A stretch of DNA of 26,409 bases from JAAZKO01 sp964432115 (GCA_964432115.1 CAYSMC010000009.1:1-26409); one strand, 5' to 3'; shown: positions 13,901-23,178, counted from the stretch's first letter. Made by a program: numbers and translations. The notes: generated by a model from the letters alone, not told the origin.

Positions 13901-15268
13901 GTGAAAATAAAAGAAATATTTTTCTTGGGTATTATTTTACTCTTGTCTTTGTTTCTGCGCTTATGGCGCTTAAATGTTCCCGAAACAATGTATTTTGATG
14001 AAATTTATCACGTGCCTGCGGTGCAAATGTTAGCTCAGGGTGATTTTCAAACACCTTTCGAGTGGTGGCATCAAGCTGATTGGCCAATCTATTTTGATTG
14101 GTTACATCCTCCATTAGCTAAATATGTTCAAGCTCTATCACTGCGCAGTTTAAGTTTTTTACCAGCAGTAGTGGCTTGGCGTTTGCCCTCAGTTATTTTT
14201 GCTCTTATGACTTTGTTAGTTTTTTATTTTTTGGCTAAAGAGGTGGCTCTGACTTTTTTAACTAGCAAAAAAATCAAGTTATCTATTATAAAAAAGAAAA
14301 AACTGGAAGATTTAGCGATTAATTTTGCTCTAATTGCTAGTGTGTTATTAGCCAGTGACGGCTTGTTTTTGGTCCAAAGCCGTCTAGCCATGAATGATAT
14401 TTTTTATTTATTTTTTGCTACAACTGCTAGCTATTTTTATTTTATCTATCGTCGCCGACAGAATTTAATAATTTTTTTCCTTAGTGCTTTAATGTTAGCT
14501 TTAGCCTTGAGTACTAAGTGGTCAGCTATATGGTTAATTGTGCTGTTTTTAGTTATAGAATTGTGGCGAATCATCAAAGAAAAAACTTATCAACAACTGC
14601 CTTTTATTTTATTTTCTTTATTGTTAACTCCAGTAGTGGTCTATTTACTAATGTTTACCCCATATTTTTTAAGTGGAAAAAATTTAGTTGATTTTATGCA
14701 ATTGCAAAAGCAAATTATTTATTTTCATGAAAATTGGGCTAGTTCTCATCCTTATCAATCGGGGCCAATAGCATGGATGTTTAATTGGCGTCCGGTTTGG
14801 TATTTTGCCGATTTTTCCCAAGATAATTGGCGTCGAGACATTTTTGCTCAAGGAAATCCAGTGCTATTTTTATATTTTGCTTTATTGCCAATTTTATTGT
14901 GGTGCTGGCGAAAAAGTTTAAAGAGCAAACTTTTGGTAAAAAAATGGCAAGCGATGCTTTGGCAAAAAAATTACTTTTTATTGCTAGTTATGTTCTTTAG
15001 CTCTTTTTTGCCATGGATAGTTGTTAGGCGACCAATGTTTTTTTATCATTTTTTACCTGCTCTGCCCTACTTAATTTTATTATTTACTTGGCCAGGATTT
15101 TTATACATATTGACGATTAAAGCTCAACAAAAAAGGCGAGTTTTAACTTTTCACTTTTTATTTTGGCCAATATTAATCGCCATCGTTTTTTATCCCCACT
15201 GGACTGCTTTGTCGGTGCCTGAAAGCGCCAGCAATTATCTTTACTTTCTTTTACCTAGTTGGCGATGA
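13901..15268 (+). CDS. PMT-family (GT39-like) polyprenyl-phosphate-dependent glycosyltransferase
   Basis: Predicted to transfer a sugar, typically mannose, from a polyprenyl-phosphate carrier to protein or lipid on the outer face of the membrane. The protein is 455 aa with about ten hydrophobic segments. The first membrane helix (FFLGIILLLSLFLRLW) is followed by the external loop MYFDEIYHV, where Asp33-Glu34 match the catalytic acidic pair of GT-C enzymes. DWLHPPLAKY (His69-Pro-Pro) is also a PMT signature. The middle has lysine-rich cytoplasmic loops (KKIKLSIIKKKK). It ends with GPIAWMFNWRPVWYF and a hydrophobic C-terminal block. The start is GTG at 13901; no Shine-Dalgarno. It lies upstream of an FAD oxidoreductase and a DUF2298 membrane protein, which suggests an envelope glycan cluster. 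The sugar and acceptor are unknown. Confidence 0.85.
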   Translation: MKIKEIFFLGIILLLSLFLRLWRLNVPETMYFDEIYHVPAVQMLAQGDFQTPFEWWHQADWPIYFDWLHPPLAKYVQALSLRSLSFLPAVVAWRLPSVIFALMTLLVFYFLAKEVALTFLTSKKIKLSIIKKKKLEDLAINFALIASVLLASDGLFLVQSRLAMNDIFYLFFATTASYFYFIYRRRQNLIIFFLSALMLALALSTKWSAIWLIVLFLVIELWRIIKEKTYQQLPFILFSLLLTPVVVYLLMFTPYFLSGKNLVDFMQLQKQIIYFHENWASSHPYQSGPIAWMFNWRPVWYFADFSQDNWRRDIFAQGNPVLFLYFALLPILLWCWRKSLKSKLLVKKWQAMLWQKNYFLLLVMFFSSFLPWIVVRRPMFFYHFLPALPYLILLFTWPGFLYILTIKAQQKRRVLTFHFLFWPILIAIVFYPHWTALSVPESASNYLYFLLPSWR

Positions 15269-15270
15269 GG

Positions 15271-15276
15271 TATAAT
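15271..15276 (+). promoter_or_regulatory. -10 box before the FAD oxidoreductase gene
   Basis: A perfect TATAAT just after the stop of the PMT-like gene, 37 nt before the ATG at 15314. No convincing -35. Confidence 0.45.
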
Positions 15277-15313
15277 TTGCTAGACTAATACAAGTTTGGT
15301 ATTTGAAAATTCT

Positions 15314-16645
15314 ATGAAAAAAATTGCAATTATTGGAGGTGGTTTTAGCGCTTTAAATTTGGCATGGCGATTAGTAAATATTGATTCTACAGAAAAATTG
15401 CAAATTGAAATTTTTGAAAAGGACCAACAGCTGGGTGGGATGGCTGGTGGTTGGAAGGAAAAAAAATGGGATTGGACCTTGGAGAAACACTATCATCACT
15501 TATTTGCTAAAGATTTAGCCTTTCAAAAATTTCTTAAAAGTTTAGGTTTAGCTAATCAACTTTTTTATCAAAAAACATTAACCAGTACCCGTTGGCGAAA
15601 TAAAACTTATCAGCTAGATTCAGCTTGGAGTTTGCTTAATTTTAAAGAATTAAGCTTATTTGATCGTGTACGAACTGGTTTGGTTTTAGCTTTTTTAAAA
15701 ATTTTGCCCAATGGTCAATTTTTAGAAAAATATCGGGCCAGTATTTTTTTGCAAAAAAGCATGGGTAAAAAATCTTGGAAGATTATTTGGCAACCTTTAT
15801 TTGAAGCTAAATTCGCTAATTGGGCCGATGAAATTAATTTGGCTTGGTTTTGGGCCAGAATCAATCCGAGAACTGCTAAATTGGGCTATGTTAAGGGTGG
15901 TTTTCAATTTTTAGCTAAGCAAATCCAAGAAAAATTAGAGAGCAAAGGAGTAAAAATTCATGTTCAGCATGAAGTCACAAAGATTTATCCAATCAATCAA
16001 CAATCAAATCAAGCTTTCCAATTAAAGTTAGTAATTAAGTCTTTTAAAGATCGACAAACAATAATCCAAAAGCGAAATTTTGATTTAGTAATTAATACTT
16101 TGCCTTCTCCTCAATTAGCTAAATTGATTGATTTACCAGAGCTAAAAAACAATCGTTTGCAGGGCTTAGCAGTCATGACGATGATATTGCGACTTAAAGA
16201 TCATTTGCTTAGTGATCAGACCTATTGGCTCAATGTTAATGAAAAAAATTGGCCATTTTTAGCAGTGGTTGAGCATGATCATTTTGTCGATCGGCGTTTC
16301 TACAATAAGCAACACTTGGTTTATATTGGGAAATATTTATCAAGAGATAATCCAATCTATCGCTATTCAGCTAAAAAACTTTGGCAAAGTTATTTGCCTT
16401 TTTTGCGAAAACTCAATCCAAAAATTGAAGAATTATTGATTGATTATCGCTTAAATAAAGAAAATTTTGCTCAACCCTTAGTAAAAACTAAGCATAGTCA
16501 ACATTTGCCGGCCATGCGCACTAGTTGCCCCAATCTTTATTGGGTATCTATGCAACATATTTATCCTTTTGACCGAGGGCTTAATCAAGCAGTTGTGGCC
16601 AGTAATCGTTTGTTCAAGCAGATCAAACGAGACTACAATTTGTAG
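15314..16645 (+). CDS. NAD(P)/FAD-dependent oxidoreductase, amine-oxidase/HemY-like
   Basis: 443 aa. The dinucleotide-binding fold is at the N-terminus: KKIAIIGGGFSALNLAWRL, then the ribose-binding acidic residue in IEIFEKDQQLGGMAGG. The FAD-family motif EKHYHHLF follows. The C-terminal HLPAMRTSCPNLYWVSMQHIYPFDRGLNQAV resembles the second FAD-contact region of the amine-oxidase superfamily. The closest functional groups are protoporphyrinogen-oxidase-like, phytoene-desaturase-like and UDP-galactopyranose-mutase-like proteins. With no heme or carotenoid genes nearby and glycosyltransferases on both sides, a role in sugar or lipid-carrier modification seems likelier, but that is inference. ATG 15314 was chosen over an in-frame TTG at 15296, because MKKIAIIGGG is the normal N-terminus of the fold. 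Confidence 0.82.
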   Translation: MKKIAIIGGGFSALNLAWRLVNIDSTEKLQIEIFEKDQQLGGMAGGWKEKKWDWTLEKHYHHLFAKDLAFQKFLKSLGLANQLFYQKTLTSTRWRNKTYQLDSAWSLLNFKELSLFDRVRTGLVLAFLKILPNGQFLEKYRASIFLQKSMGKKSWKIIWQPLFEAKFANWADEINLAWFWARINPRTAKLGYVKGGFQFLAKQIQEKLESKGVKIHVQHEVTKIYPINQQSNQAFQLKLVIKSFKDRQTIIQKRNFDLVINTLPSPQLAKLIDLPELKNNRLQGLAVMTMILRLKDHLLSDQTYWLNVNEKNWPFLAVVEHDHFVDRRFYNKQHLVYIGKYLSRDNPIYRYSAKKLWQSYLPFLRKLNPKIEELLIDYRLNKENFAQPLVKTKHSQHLPAMRTSCPNLYWVSMQHIYPFDRGLNQAVVASNRLFKQIKRDYNL

Positions 16646-16683
16646 GCTTTTTCAATATTCTAGATCACAAGCTGCATGAATTT

Positions 16684-16692
16684 TGCTATAGT
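16684..16692 (+). promoter_or_regulatory. Extended -10 promoter of the DUF2298 gene
   Basis: TGCTATAGT matches TGnTATAAT with one change and ends 7 nt before the ATG at 16700. This predicts a leaderless mRNA. Confidence 0.55.
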
Positions 16693-16699
16693 ATGAGCG

Positions 16700-18886
16700 A
16701 TGATTTTGAAAGTCTATTTATCATTATTATTTTTACAATTGTTAGCTTTACCATTATTAGCTTGGTTGAGTAAAGTTTTACCCCAAATCAAAGATGGCTT
16801 GTGGGCTTTTGGCCGATACGTGATCTGGTTAAGTTTGTCACTGCTTGTTTTTTTTCTGGCCAATTTAAAATTAGCTGTCAATCATGGGCTTGGTGTTTAT
16901 TTGCTAATTTTCGTTTTTTTAACAGTCAATCTTTATCTTTTATTTTTTGCTAAGAAAAGCCATAAACTTGTCCAGCTGATTAAAAATTATTGGCAACAGT
17001 TTCGTCGACAAATAATTATTGAGGAATTACTATTTATTATATTTTTTGCTTGCTTATTGCTAGTAAGAAGTTTCCAGCCAGAAATTTTAGGTTTAGAAAA
17101 ATACATGGACGCTGGATTTATCCAAGTTTATCTCAAATCAGCCACGCTCCCTGCTACAGATATGTGGTTAGCTGGAGAAAATATTAATTATTATAGCTTT
17201 GGTCATTTTATGGGATCAATTCTAGTACAGATTTGGCAAATTGATTTGGCTTGGGCTTATAATTTTTTGTTGGCAACGATTATGGCGCTGTTAGCTAGTG
17301 GCGTTTTTTCTTTAACTTTTAACTTGCGGGCTAATTCTATTTGGGGAGAAAAACTGGGTAAAGATTTTGCTGCTCAAGAAAAATATAACTTTTCAGCGGC
17401 GGTGTGGACGGCGATTTTAGCCAGTCTATTGGTAACAGTCTTGGGTAATGGTCACAGTTTGTGGTACTTTTTAACTAATGGCAATTTTGTCGGTTATTGG
17501 TATCCCAATGCCACTCGTTTTATTGAAAGAACTATTCATGAATATCCTGTTTATAGTTTTGTAGTTAGTGACCTGCACGCTCATGTTTTTTCGATGCCGA
17601 TGGTGATCGCGATGCTAATGAGTATTTTTTTATGGTTGACTGAGTTAATAGCAGAAGTCAAAAGACAAAAAGTATTAAGATTATTTGCTGAGCGCTTTTT
17701 CGTGTTGAGTTTAGCGATGGGCATGGTGCTTGGCTCTTTGGCGATGACCAATACTTGGGATGTATTTATCTATGCTACTTTATTATTAATTTTAGGAATT
17801 TTATTGGTAATTTGGCGAAAGGAGTTTTTTTTACCCCTATTGAGCTCAGCAGTTGGTTTAAGTGTGATGACTGCCATTATTAGTGCTCCTTGGTTTTTAA
17901 ATTTTCAATCAATTGCGGGAGGAATTCAGCTGGCTAGTGAGCATTCGCCATGGTGGCAATTATTAGTGTTGTGGGGAGCACACTTTATCCCAGTGTTAAT
18001 TTTTATTATTTTTTTATTGGTTAATAAGAGGCGTTTGGCCAAAAAGGAAGAAGCTTCGTGGTTCTTTGTGATGGCGACTTTTTTTGCTTTTATATTTTTA
18101 TTAGTGTTTACTGAATTTTTTTATTTTAAAGATATTTATACCAGTCATCCTCGATCAAATACAATGTTTAAATTAATGTTTCAAGGTTTTATGTGGATTG
18201 CTATTTTGCTGGCTTTGGCAATTTCCTTTTTTATTAGTCGAACAAAAAGTCGTCATTGGTTTGATTGGCAATTAATCAACTTAAGAGCGGTTTTTTTGCA
18301 AAAAAACAATCAATTGTTGAAAATTAAGACTGTTATTAGAGCTTGTTTGTTTGTTTATTTACCCATAACCTTATTGCTTGTCGGATTAGCCACTTATCCT
18401 TATTTAGCTTTTCGTTCTTATTATGGAAACTTTAAAAATTACCAAGGTCTAGATGGTTTGCAATGGATGAAAAAAAGATATTCAAGCGCATATGCCATTG
18501 TTAATTATCTAAAGGAAAAAGAAACCCAACAAGTTAATATCTTAGAAGCGAGTGGTGAGAGTTTTACTGAGTATTCTCTAATTTCAGCTTTTTCAGGTAT
18601 GCCGACTATTTTGGGTTGGCAGGTTCATGAATGGCTTTGGCGAGGGACTTGGGATATTGCAGCTCAGCGCTTAGGTGAAATTGAGGCTATTTACAACAAT
18701 CCAAATAGTGTTCGTAGTCACAAGCTTCTCGAACAATATCAGATCAAATATATAATAATTACCAATCGAGAACGAGCCAAGTATCCTAATTTAAATGAAA
18801 ACGCACTATTAACCTTGGGCCAGGTAGTTTGGACCGGTAGTGAAGATGGAACTAATCAAGATTATCTTATTTTACTTGAAAAGTAA
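16700..18886 (+). CDS. DUF2298 (YYY family) multi-pass membrane protein, probable GT-C type glycosyltransferase
   Basis: 728 aa with well over ten hydrophobic segments. The family hallmarks are clear. YMDAGFIQVYLKSATLPATDMWLAGENINYYSFGHF is present in pieces at about residues 134-170, including the INYY that names the family. The later motif VVSDLHAHVFSMP is near 290. DUF2298 proteins are found in archaea, Chloroflexi and CPR and are thought to be membrane glycosyltransferases acting on lipid-linked sugars; the biochemistry is not settled. The C-terminal soluble part (after about 570) has a Gly/Trp-rich segment and a final beta-rich unit, as in PMT-like enzymes. It is last in the plus-strand cluster, and its 3' end overlaps the convergent SIMPL gene by 20 bp. 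Start ATG at 16700. Confidence 0.88.
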   Translation: MILKVYLSLLFLQLLALPLLAWLSKVLPQIKDGLWAFGRYVIWLSLSLLVFFLANLKLAVNHGLGVYLLIFVFLTVNLYLLFFAKKSHKLVQLIKNYWQQFRRQIIIEELLFIIFFACLLLVRSFQPEILGLEKYMDAGFIQVYLKSATLPATDMWLAGENINYYSFGHFMGSILVQIWQIDLAWAYNFLLATIMALLASGVFSLTFNLRANSIWGEKLGKDFAAQEKYNFSAAVWTAILASLLVTVLGNGHSLWYFLTNGNFVGYWYPNATRFIERTIHEYPVYSFVVSDLHAHVFSMPMVIAMLMSIFLWLTELIAEVKRQKVLRLFAERFFVLSLAMGMVLGSLAMTNTWDVFIYATLLLILGILLVIWRKEFFLPLLSSAVGLSVMTAIISAPWFLNFQSIAGGIQLASEHSPWWQLLVLWGAHFIPVLIFIIFLLVNKRRLAKKEEASWFFVMATFFAFIFLLVFTEFFYFKDIYTSHPRSNTMFKLMFQGFMWIAILLALAISFFISRTKSRHWFDWQLINLRAVFLQKNNQLLKIKTVIRACLFVYLPITLLLVGLATYPYLAFRSYYGNFKNYQGLDGLQWMKKRYSSAYAIVNYLKEKETQQVNILEASGESFTEYSLISAFSGMPTILGWQVHEWLWRGTWDIAAQRLGEIEAIYNNPNSVRSHKLLEQYQIKYIIITNRERAKYPNLNENALLTLGQVVWTGSEDGTNQDYLILLEK

Positions 18887-19685
18887 CAAGCACTGTTTTA
18901 GATAAGGTGCTAGATCCTGGTTCTAGAGATGGACTGGCTACACTTTCTTGATCTATGGCTGCTAAGCTACTGCGATAGAAAGGTTGAGAACTGACACCAT
19001 CTTCAAGCACTTCTAAAATTTTTTTAATTTGTTGTTGATTGGCAGCAGCAATTGCTTCAGCTTTACTTCGAGCATCAGCAATCGCAGCATTGATTAAATC
19101 AATTTCAGAAAGATTTTGTTGGTCAAGTCTGAAGTTTGGCCCATAAACGTAATTAGCTTGACTATTATTCAAAATGTTCAATAATTCTTCACTTCGATTT
19201 TTCAACAATTCACTGTCTTCATTGCGCATGGTGATGGTAATGCTAATATTAGCTCGCCAATCTCCAACTTTACCCGTCTCATCCTCTCCAATAATCATGG
19301 TAGAAGAAGATGACAAAATTTCTGGGTTACGCACTGGATCAATCATTTTTTCTTCTTCTTGATAAACACTGACTTGAGAGGTTTGTACGTCTTCTTTAGC
19401 AATACCAAAATTATCAATTTCCACTAGAAGCTGTTCCATAATGGTATTGGCTGAATTAATTGCTTCTTCTTTTTCAGCAGCGATCACTTCAATTCCGGCA
19501 GTGAACTCAGCTAATTGATTGAGCACATCTTCTTGGGCTGAACCACGCACGGTAATTGTGCTTGTTTGTCGATTTAAGAATGATAGTTGATCAAGCGGTG
19601 TGAAATTTTGAATTAAGTAAAAACTGATGAAACCAAGAACAAAAACTAATAAAAATTTTAGAAAAGAATAGTTGTGATTGCGCAT
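18867..19685 (-). CDS. SIMPL (DUF541) domain protein with N-terminal membrane anchor
   Basis: 272 aa. One hydrophobic segment (FLKFLLVFVLGFISFYLI, residues 9-26) after a short basic start acts as signal or anchor, leaving the rest outside. The SIMPL/DUF541 fold follows, with its typical first strand STITVRGSAQEDV, then FTAGIEVIAAEKEEAINSANTIMEQLL. The second half has LINAAIADARSKAEAIAAANQQQIKKIL, which is characteristic. An insertion (about 108-140) is Ser-rich and probably flexible. Function in bacteria is unclear; homologues include E. coli YggE (oxidative-stress related) and B. abortus BP26. It is 67 nt downstream of the PEGA/SH3 gene and may be co-transcribed with it. Its end overlaps the DUF2298 gene tail to tail by 20 bp. 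Confidence 0.88.
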   Translation of the reverse strand: MRNHNYSFLKFLLVFVLGFISFYLIQNFTPLDQLSFLNRQTSTITVRGSAQEDVLNQLAEFTAGIEVIAAEKEEAINSANTIMEQLLVEIDNFGIAKEDVQTSQVSVYQEEEKMIDPVRNPEILSSSSTMIIGEDETGKVGDWRANISITITMRNEDSELLKNRSEELLNILNNSQANYVYGPNFRLDQQNLSEIDLINAAIADARSKAEAIAAANQQQIKKILEVLEDGVSSQPFYRSSLAAIDQESVASPSLEPGSSTLSKTVLVTFQVK

Positions 19686-19752
19686 ATATGATCAATTATT
19701 ACATAATTTTAATTTTTTTTGAAGCGATTTTGTCGTGAAGTAATGAGTTTGG

Positions 19753-20751
19753 TTAATCAATGATGAGTTCAGCAAAGTCAGCACTCACAAAACCCTCTTG
19801 TCCTTCGAATTTAATTTTGAGCCAATCATCAGGTTGAGCGCTTTGACTGCTATCAAAATTATCCTCCAAATTGTTAGCCGCGGGGTAATAAAAATCACTT
19901 TTGGCAAATCCTAGTTCTTGAGAGGCTTGACTAGCTTTCGCTCTCACTCTCAACACTTCTTGATTATCAACAAAAAATCCAGTTTTTTGAATTTTAACCT
20001 TATTGCCAATAATCAATTCGGGTGCCATGACTCCCCAACTTTCATCTTTTTCTAGATTTTGTTGAGTTGATTCAGTAGCTAGCAAGTCTGGTTCGTTAGT
20101 TATTAAATTTGACTGAGCATCGGTGCCCAATTCCTCGTTGGATGTGGAGTCGTCAGCTAATTTAGCTAGTTTAATGCTTGCCCTAATTGTATAACCAGCA
20201 AGAACTTGTAAAGTATGTTCTTGGGTTTCATAAGAAGGCAAACTAACTCGATATTGATATTCTTGAGGTGCCAAATTGCTTAAAATAACGGGTGTATATT
20301 GAGTAGCTTGCTGATTAAAACTGAGTAAGGTATGTTCTGGATAAGTTTCAAAACTGATTGTGCCAACTTTTTCTGAGTTGCTTGCAGCCTCTACCTCATA
20401 AATAGTAGCTGAACTTTTTTTAGATGTAAGACTAGGGTTATATGAAACGACAGTCAAAGTACCCCTGGTTAAAGTAAGAGGCGTGCTAAATTCTGCTAAA
20501 TTTTGATCGTCTGGAACAATTTTTAAAATATAATCACCACTTAAAATATTTCTTTCTGAAAGAGGAGCTTTTTCTAAAAATTGATTATCTAAAAAAACAC
20601 TGGCATTTTGATCAGGACCCAGATATTCAATTTGCAATCCAGCAAAATTGATTGAATGGGGCGGGTTGAAATAAAGAAAAATTGCAGCACTTAAAATCAC
20701 AATTGCCAGAAAGACCAGCCAAAAACGTTGAATAATATTTTTACTTTTCAT
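19753..20751 (-). CDS. PEGA-domain and SH3-like domain surface protein
   Basis: 332 aa from ATG 20751; an in-frame TTG at 20775 would add eight residues and overlap the -10 box, so it was not used. A basic start and one membrane helix (WLVFLAIVILSAAIFLYF) anchor an external protein. A first PEGA-like beta unit follows (ASVFLDNQFLEKAPLSE... SGDYILKIVP) and a second near 135-200 (TPVILSNLAPQEYQYRVSLPSYE). After an acidic Ser/Thr/Asn-rich linker comes a bacterial SH3-like unit (VLRVRAKASQASQELGFAKSD... DWLKIKFEGQEGFVSADF). PEGA domains occur in surface proteins; SH3b domains often bind peptidoglycan. A role linking envelope and wall is plausible. It lies between lon and the SIMPL gene. Confidence 0.82.
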   Translation of the reverse strand: MKSKNIIQRFWLVFLAIVILSAAIFLYFNPPHSINFAGLQIEYLGPDQNASVFLDNQFLEKAPLSERNILSGDYILKIVPDDQNLAEFSTPLTLTRGTLTVVSYNPSLTSKKSSATIYEVEAASNSEKVGTISFETYPEHTLLSFNQQATQYTPVILSNLAPQEYQYRVSLPSYETQEHTLQVLAGYTIRASIKLAKLADDSTSNEELGTDAQSNLITNEPDLLATESTQQNLEKDESWGVMAPELIIGNKVKIQKTGFFVDNQEVLRVRAKASQASQELGFAKSDFYYPAANNLEDNFDSSQSAQPDDWLKIKFEGQEGFVSADFAELIID

Positions 20752-20765
20752 GACTAGATGTCTGT

Positions 20766-20771
20766 AGTATA
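20766..20771 (-). promoter_or_regulatory. -10 box of the PEGA/SH3 gene
   Basis: TATACT ends 14 nt before ATG 20751, in the 33-nt gap after lon. The -35 match is poor. Confidence 0.45.
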
Positions 20772-20784
20772 ACAAATTCTCTAT

Positions 20785-23130
20785 TTAGTTGAGAGCGATT
20801 TTTAACACTTCTTTGACATCTTTAACGGTGTAAAATTGCAAATCTTTTTTGACTTCTTTGGGAATTTTTACCAAATCTCGTTCATTTTCTTGAGGAATAA
20901 TGACAATTTTACTACCAGCGCGATGAGCAGCAATGGCTTTTTCTTTTAAACCACCAATTCTGAGAACTCTGCCTCTTAAAGTCACTTCTCCAGTCATGGC
21001 CACATCGCGTCTGACTGCTTGTTTTTTAAAAGCTGAAACAATAGCGGTAGTGATTGTCACACCAGCTGACGGTCCATCTTTAGGAACAGCTCCTTCTGGG
21101 ACATGAATGTGGACATCAGTTTGATTAATTTTTTCAATATTAATTTTTAATTCTTGATGGTGAGATCTGACATAAGTGAGGGCTGCTTGAGCTGATTCTT
21201 TCATCACTTCACCAAGTTTACCCGTTAGCTTAATTTTACCTTTTCCTGGAGAAAGTGCTACTTCGACGAACAAAATATCTCCACCAACACTAGTCCAAGC
21301 CAAACCGGCTGCCAAACCAATTTGATCTTTTTTTTCAGCTATAGTTTCATCGAACATGGCAGGTCCTAGAAAATCTGATAATTTTTTTGAGCTAACCGTA
21401 ATACTTTTTTTATTTTTTTCTAGAATTTCTCGAGCAATTTTACGCATAATTTTATTGAGTTGTCTCTCTAAACTACGTACGCCCGCTTCTTTGGTATAAC
21501 GACTAATAATTCTTTTTAAAATAGTATCATTCAATTTAATTTGAGTTTTTTTCAAAGCGTTTTTTTTGATTGTTTTAGGTAACAAATAACGTTTGCCGAT
21601 TTCAAACTTTTCATTTAAGGTATAACCAGAGTAATGAATGACTTCTAGGCGGTCCAATAAAGCTGCCGGCACATTATCCAAAGTATTAGCGGTAGCAATA
21701 AATAATACTTCTGACAAATCATAAGGCATGTCTAAGTAATGATCTTCAAAACTAAAGTTTTGTTCAGGATCTAATACTTCAAGCAAGGCACTGCTGGGAT
21801 CACCATGAAAATCTTGACCGAGTTTATCAATTTCATCCAACATAAAAACAGGATTATTGCTTTGAGTATTTTGTAACCCTTTAATAATGCGACCAGGCAT
21901 AGCTCCAACATAAGTGCGACGATGACCACGAATTTCTGATTCATCTCTTATTCCCCCGAGAGAGATTTTAATAAAGTGACGATTTAAGCTTTTGGCAATA
22001 CTTTGACCAATGCTAGTTTTACCTACACCAGGAGGTCCCACAAAACATAAAATAGTTGGTAAATTTTTTTCTTGATTATCATTTTTATTTTTTAGTTGCA
22101 TGACTGCCATATGTTCTAGCACTCGATCTTTGACTTCTTCTAATCCATAGTGATCTTTATCTAAAATTTTGGCAGCACGTTTAATATTAATATTAGTTTT
22201 TTTATTTTTTTGCCACGGTAAATCAAAAACTAAATCCAACCAACTTCTAACATAAGAAGTTTCTGGGTTATTAGGTGACATTTGTTCGAGGCGAGCAATT
22301 TCTTTTTTGACCCTTTCTTGCACTTTTTGAGGTAGTTTTTTCTTTTTTAATTGCTCTCGATAATTATCAACAGCACCTCGATCTTCATCTAATTCACCTA
22401 ATTCCTTTTGAATGGTGCGCAAGCGCTCTCTAAGTACACTCTCTCTCATATGTTCATCAAATTTTTCTTGAGTTTTGAGATTGACATCTTGCTCAATTTC
22501 TAAAATTTTTACCTCTTTGGATAAATATTCAATTACTAAACGAATTCTTTGTTTAACGTTGGTAGTTTCTAGAATTAATTGCTTTTTATTAGTGGGAATA
22601 TTGAGAGTACTAGCAATTTGATCGGCCATTTCTCCTTCATTAACGCCACTCAAGAGTTTAATAAAATTTAAAAATTCGATTTGTTTACCCATTTGCACAG
22701 TTTGACGAAAGAGTTTTTGTAATTGATTGCTCAGAGCAGTCAATTCATCATCTCGCTCAATGAAGCTGGGGACTTTTTCCGCTACGGCTTGTAAAAAAGG
22801 TTGTTCTTGGACAAATTCTTGTATTTTGACGCGGCTAATGCCTCTAATTAGCGCGCTGACGTTAGCCGTGTTGCGCAAAGTTTTCTCGATCACGGCCAAA
22901 GTGCCAATTTGATACAAATCTTTAGCTTGAGGTGTTTCGATTCGGGAATTCTTTTGGGTCAACAAAATAATGTGATTATTTTGTTTCTGTGAATGACGGA
23001 TAGCTTTGATGGATAGTTCTCGACCAAAGCCTAAGACCGATTCTGTTTGTGGAAATAAGACCCCTTCTCGAATTGGAACCACCGGTAGATTCAAGGAATT
23101 ACTAGGTAGTTGAATAATTTTACTGTTCAT
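20785..23130 (-). CDS. lon: ATP-dependent protease Lon (LonA type)
   Basis: A cytoplasmic hexameric AAA+ serine protease that degrades misfolded and regulatory proteins. At 781 aa it is full length. The LonN substrate-binding domain starts at LNLPVVPIREGVLFPQ, and a long coiled-coil region spans about 195-290. The AAA+ module has Walker A GPPGVGKT (365-372) and Walker B VFMLDEID (428-435). The protease domain holds the dyad Ser688 (PKDGPSAG) and Lys731 (GGLKEKA), 43 residues apart as in E. coli Lon. No membrane segment, so LonA and not LonB. ATG at 23130 is preceded by GAGAGA. A TATAAT lies 13 nt upstream and a CIRCE-like inverted repeat further up, pointing to stress control. Confidence 0.98.
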   Translation of the reverse strand: MNSKIIQLPSNSLNLPVVPIREGVLFPQTESVLGFGRELSIKAIRHSQKQNNHIILLTQKNSRIETPQAKDLYQIGTLAVIEKTLRNTANVSALIRGISRVKIQEFVQEQPFLQAVAEKVPSFIERDDELTALSNQLQKLFRQTVQMGKQIEFLNFIKLLSGVNEGEMADQIASTLNIPTNKKQLILETTNVKQRIRLVIEYLSKEVKILEIEQDVNLKTQEKFDEHMRESVLRERLRTIQKELGELDEDRGAVDNYREQLKKKKLPQKVQERVKKEIARLEQMSPNNPETSYVRSWLDLVFDLPWQKNKKTNINIKRAAKILDKDHYGLEEVKDRVLEHMAVMQLKNKNDNQEKNLPTILCFVGPPGVGKTSIGQSIAKSLNRHFIKISLGGIRDESEIRGHRRTYVGAMPGRIIKGLQNTQSNNPVFMLDEIDKLGQDFHGDPSSALLEVLDPEQNFSFEDHYLDMPYDLSEVLFIATANTLDNVPAALLDRLEVIHYSGYTLNEKFEIGKRYLLPKTIKKNALKKTQIKLNDTILKRIISRYTKEAGVRSLERQLNKIMRKIAREILEKNKKSITVSSKKLSDFLGPAMFDETIAEKKDQIGLAAGLAWTSVGGDILFVEVALSPGKGKIKLTGKLGEVMKESAQAALTYVRSHHQELKINIEKINQTDVHIHVPEGAVPKDGPSAGVTITTAIVSAFKKQAVRRDVAMTGEVTLRGRVLRIGGLKEKAIAAHRAGSKIVIIPQENERDLVKIPKEVKKDLQFYTVKDVKEVLKIALN

Positions 23131-23143
23131 AGTCTCTCGTTTA

Positions 23144-23149
23144 ATTATA
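23144..23149 (-). promoter_or_regulatory. -10 box of lon
   Basis: A perfect TATAAT 13 nt before the ATG. The hexamer at standard -35 spacing (AAGATT, 23172-23167) is poor, which would suit an activated or regulated promoter. Confidence 0.6.
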
Positions 23150-23178
23150 CCCTAAGTTAAGGCAAAAATCTTAAGTAA

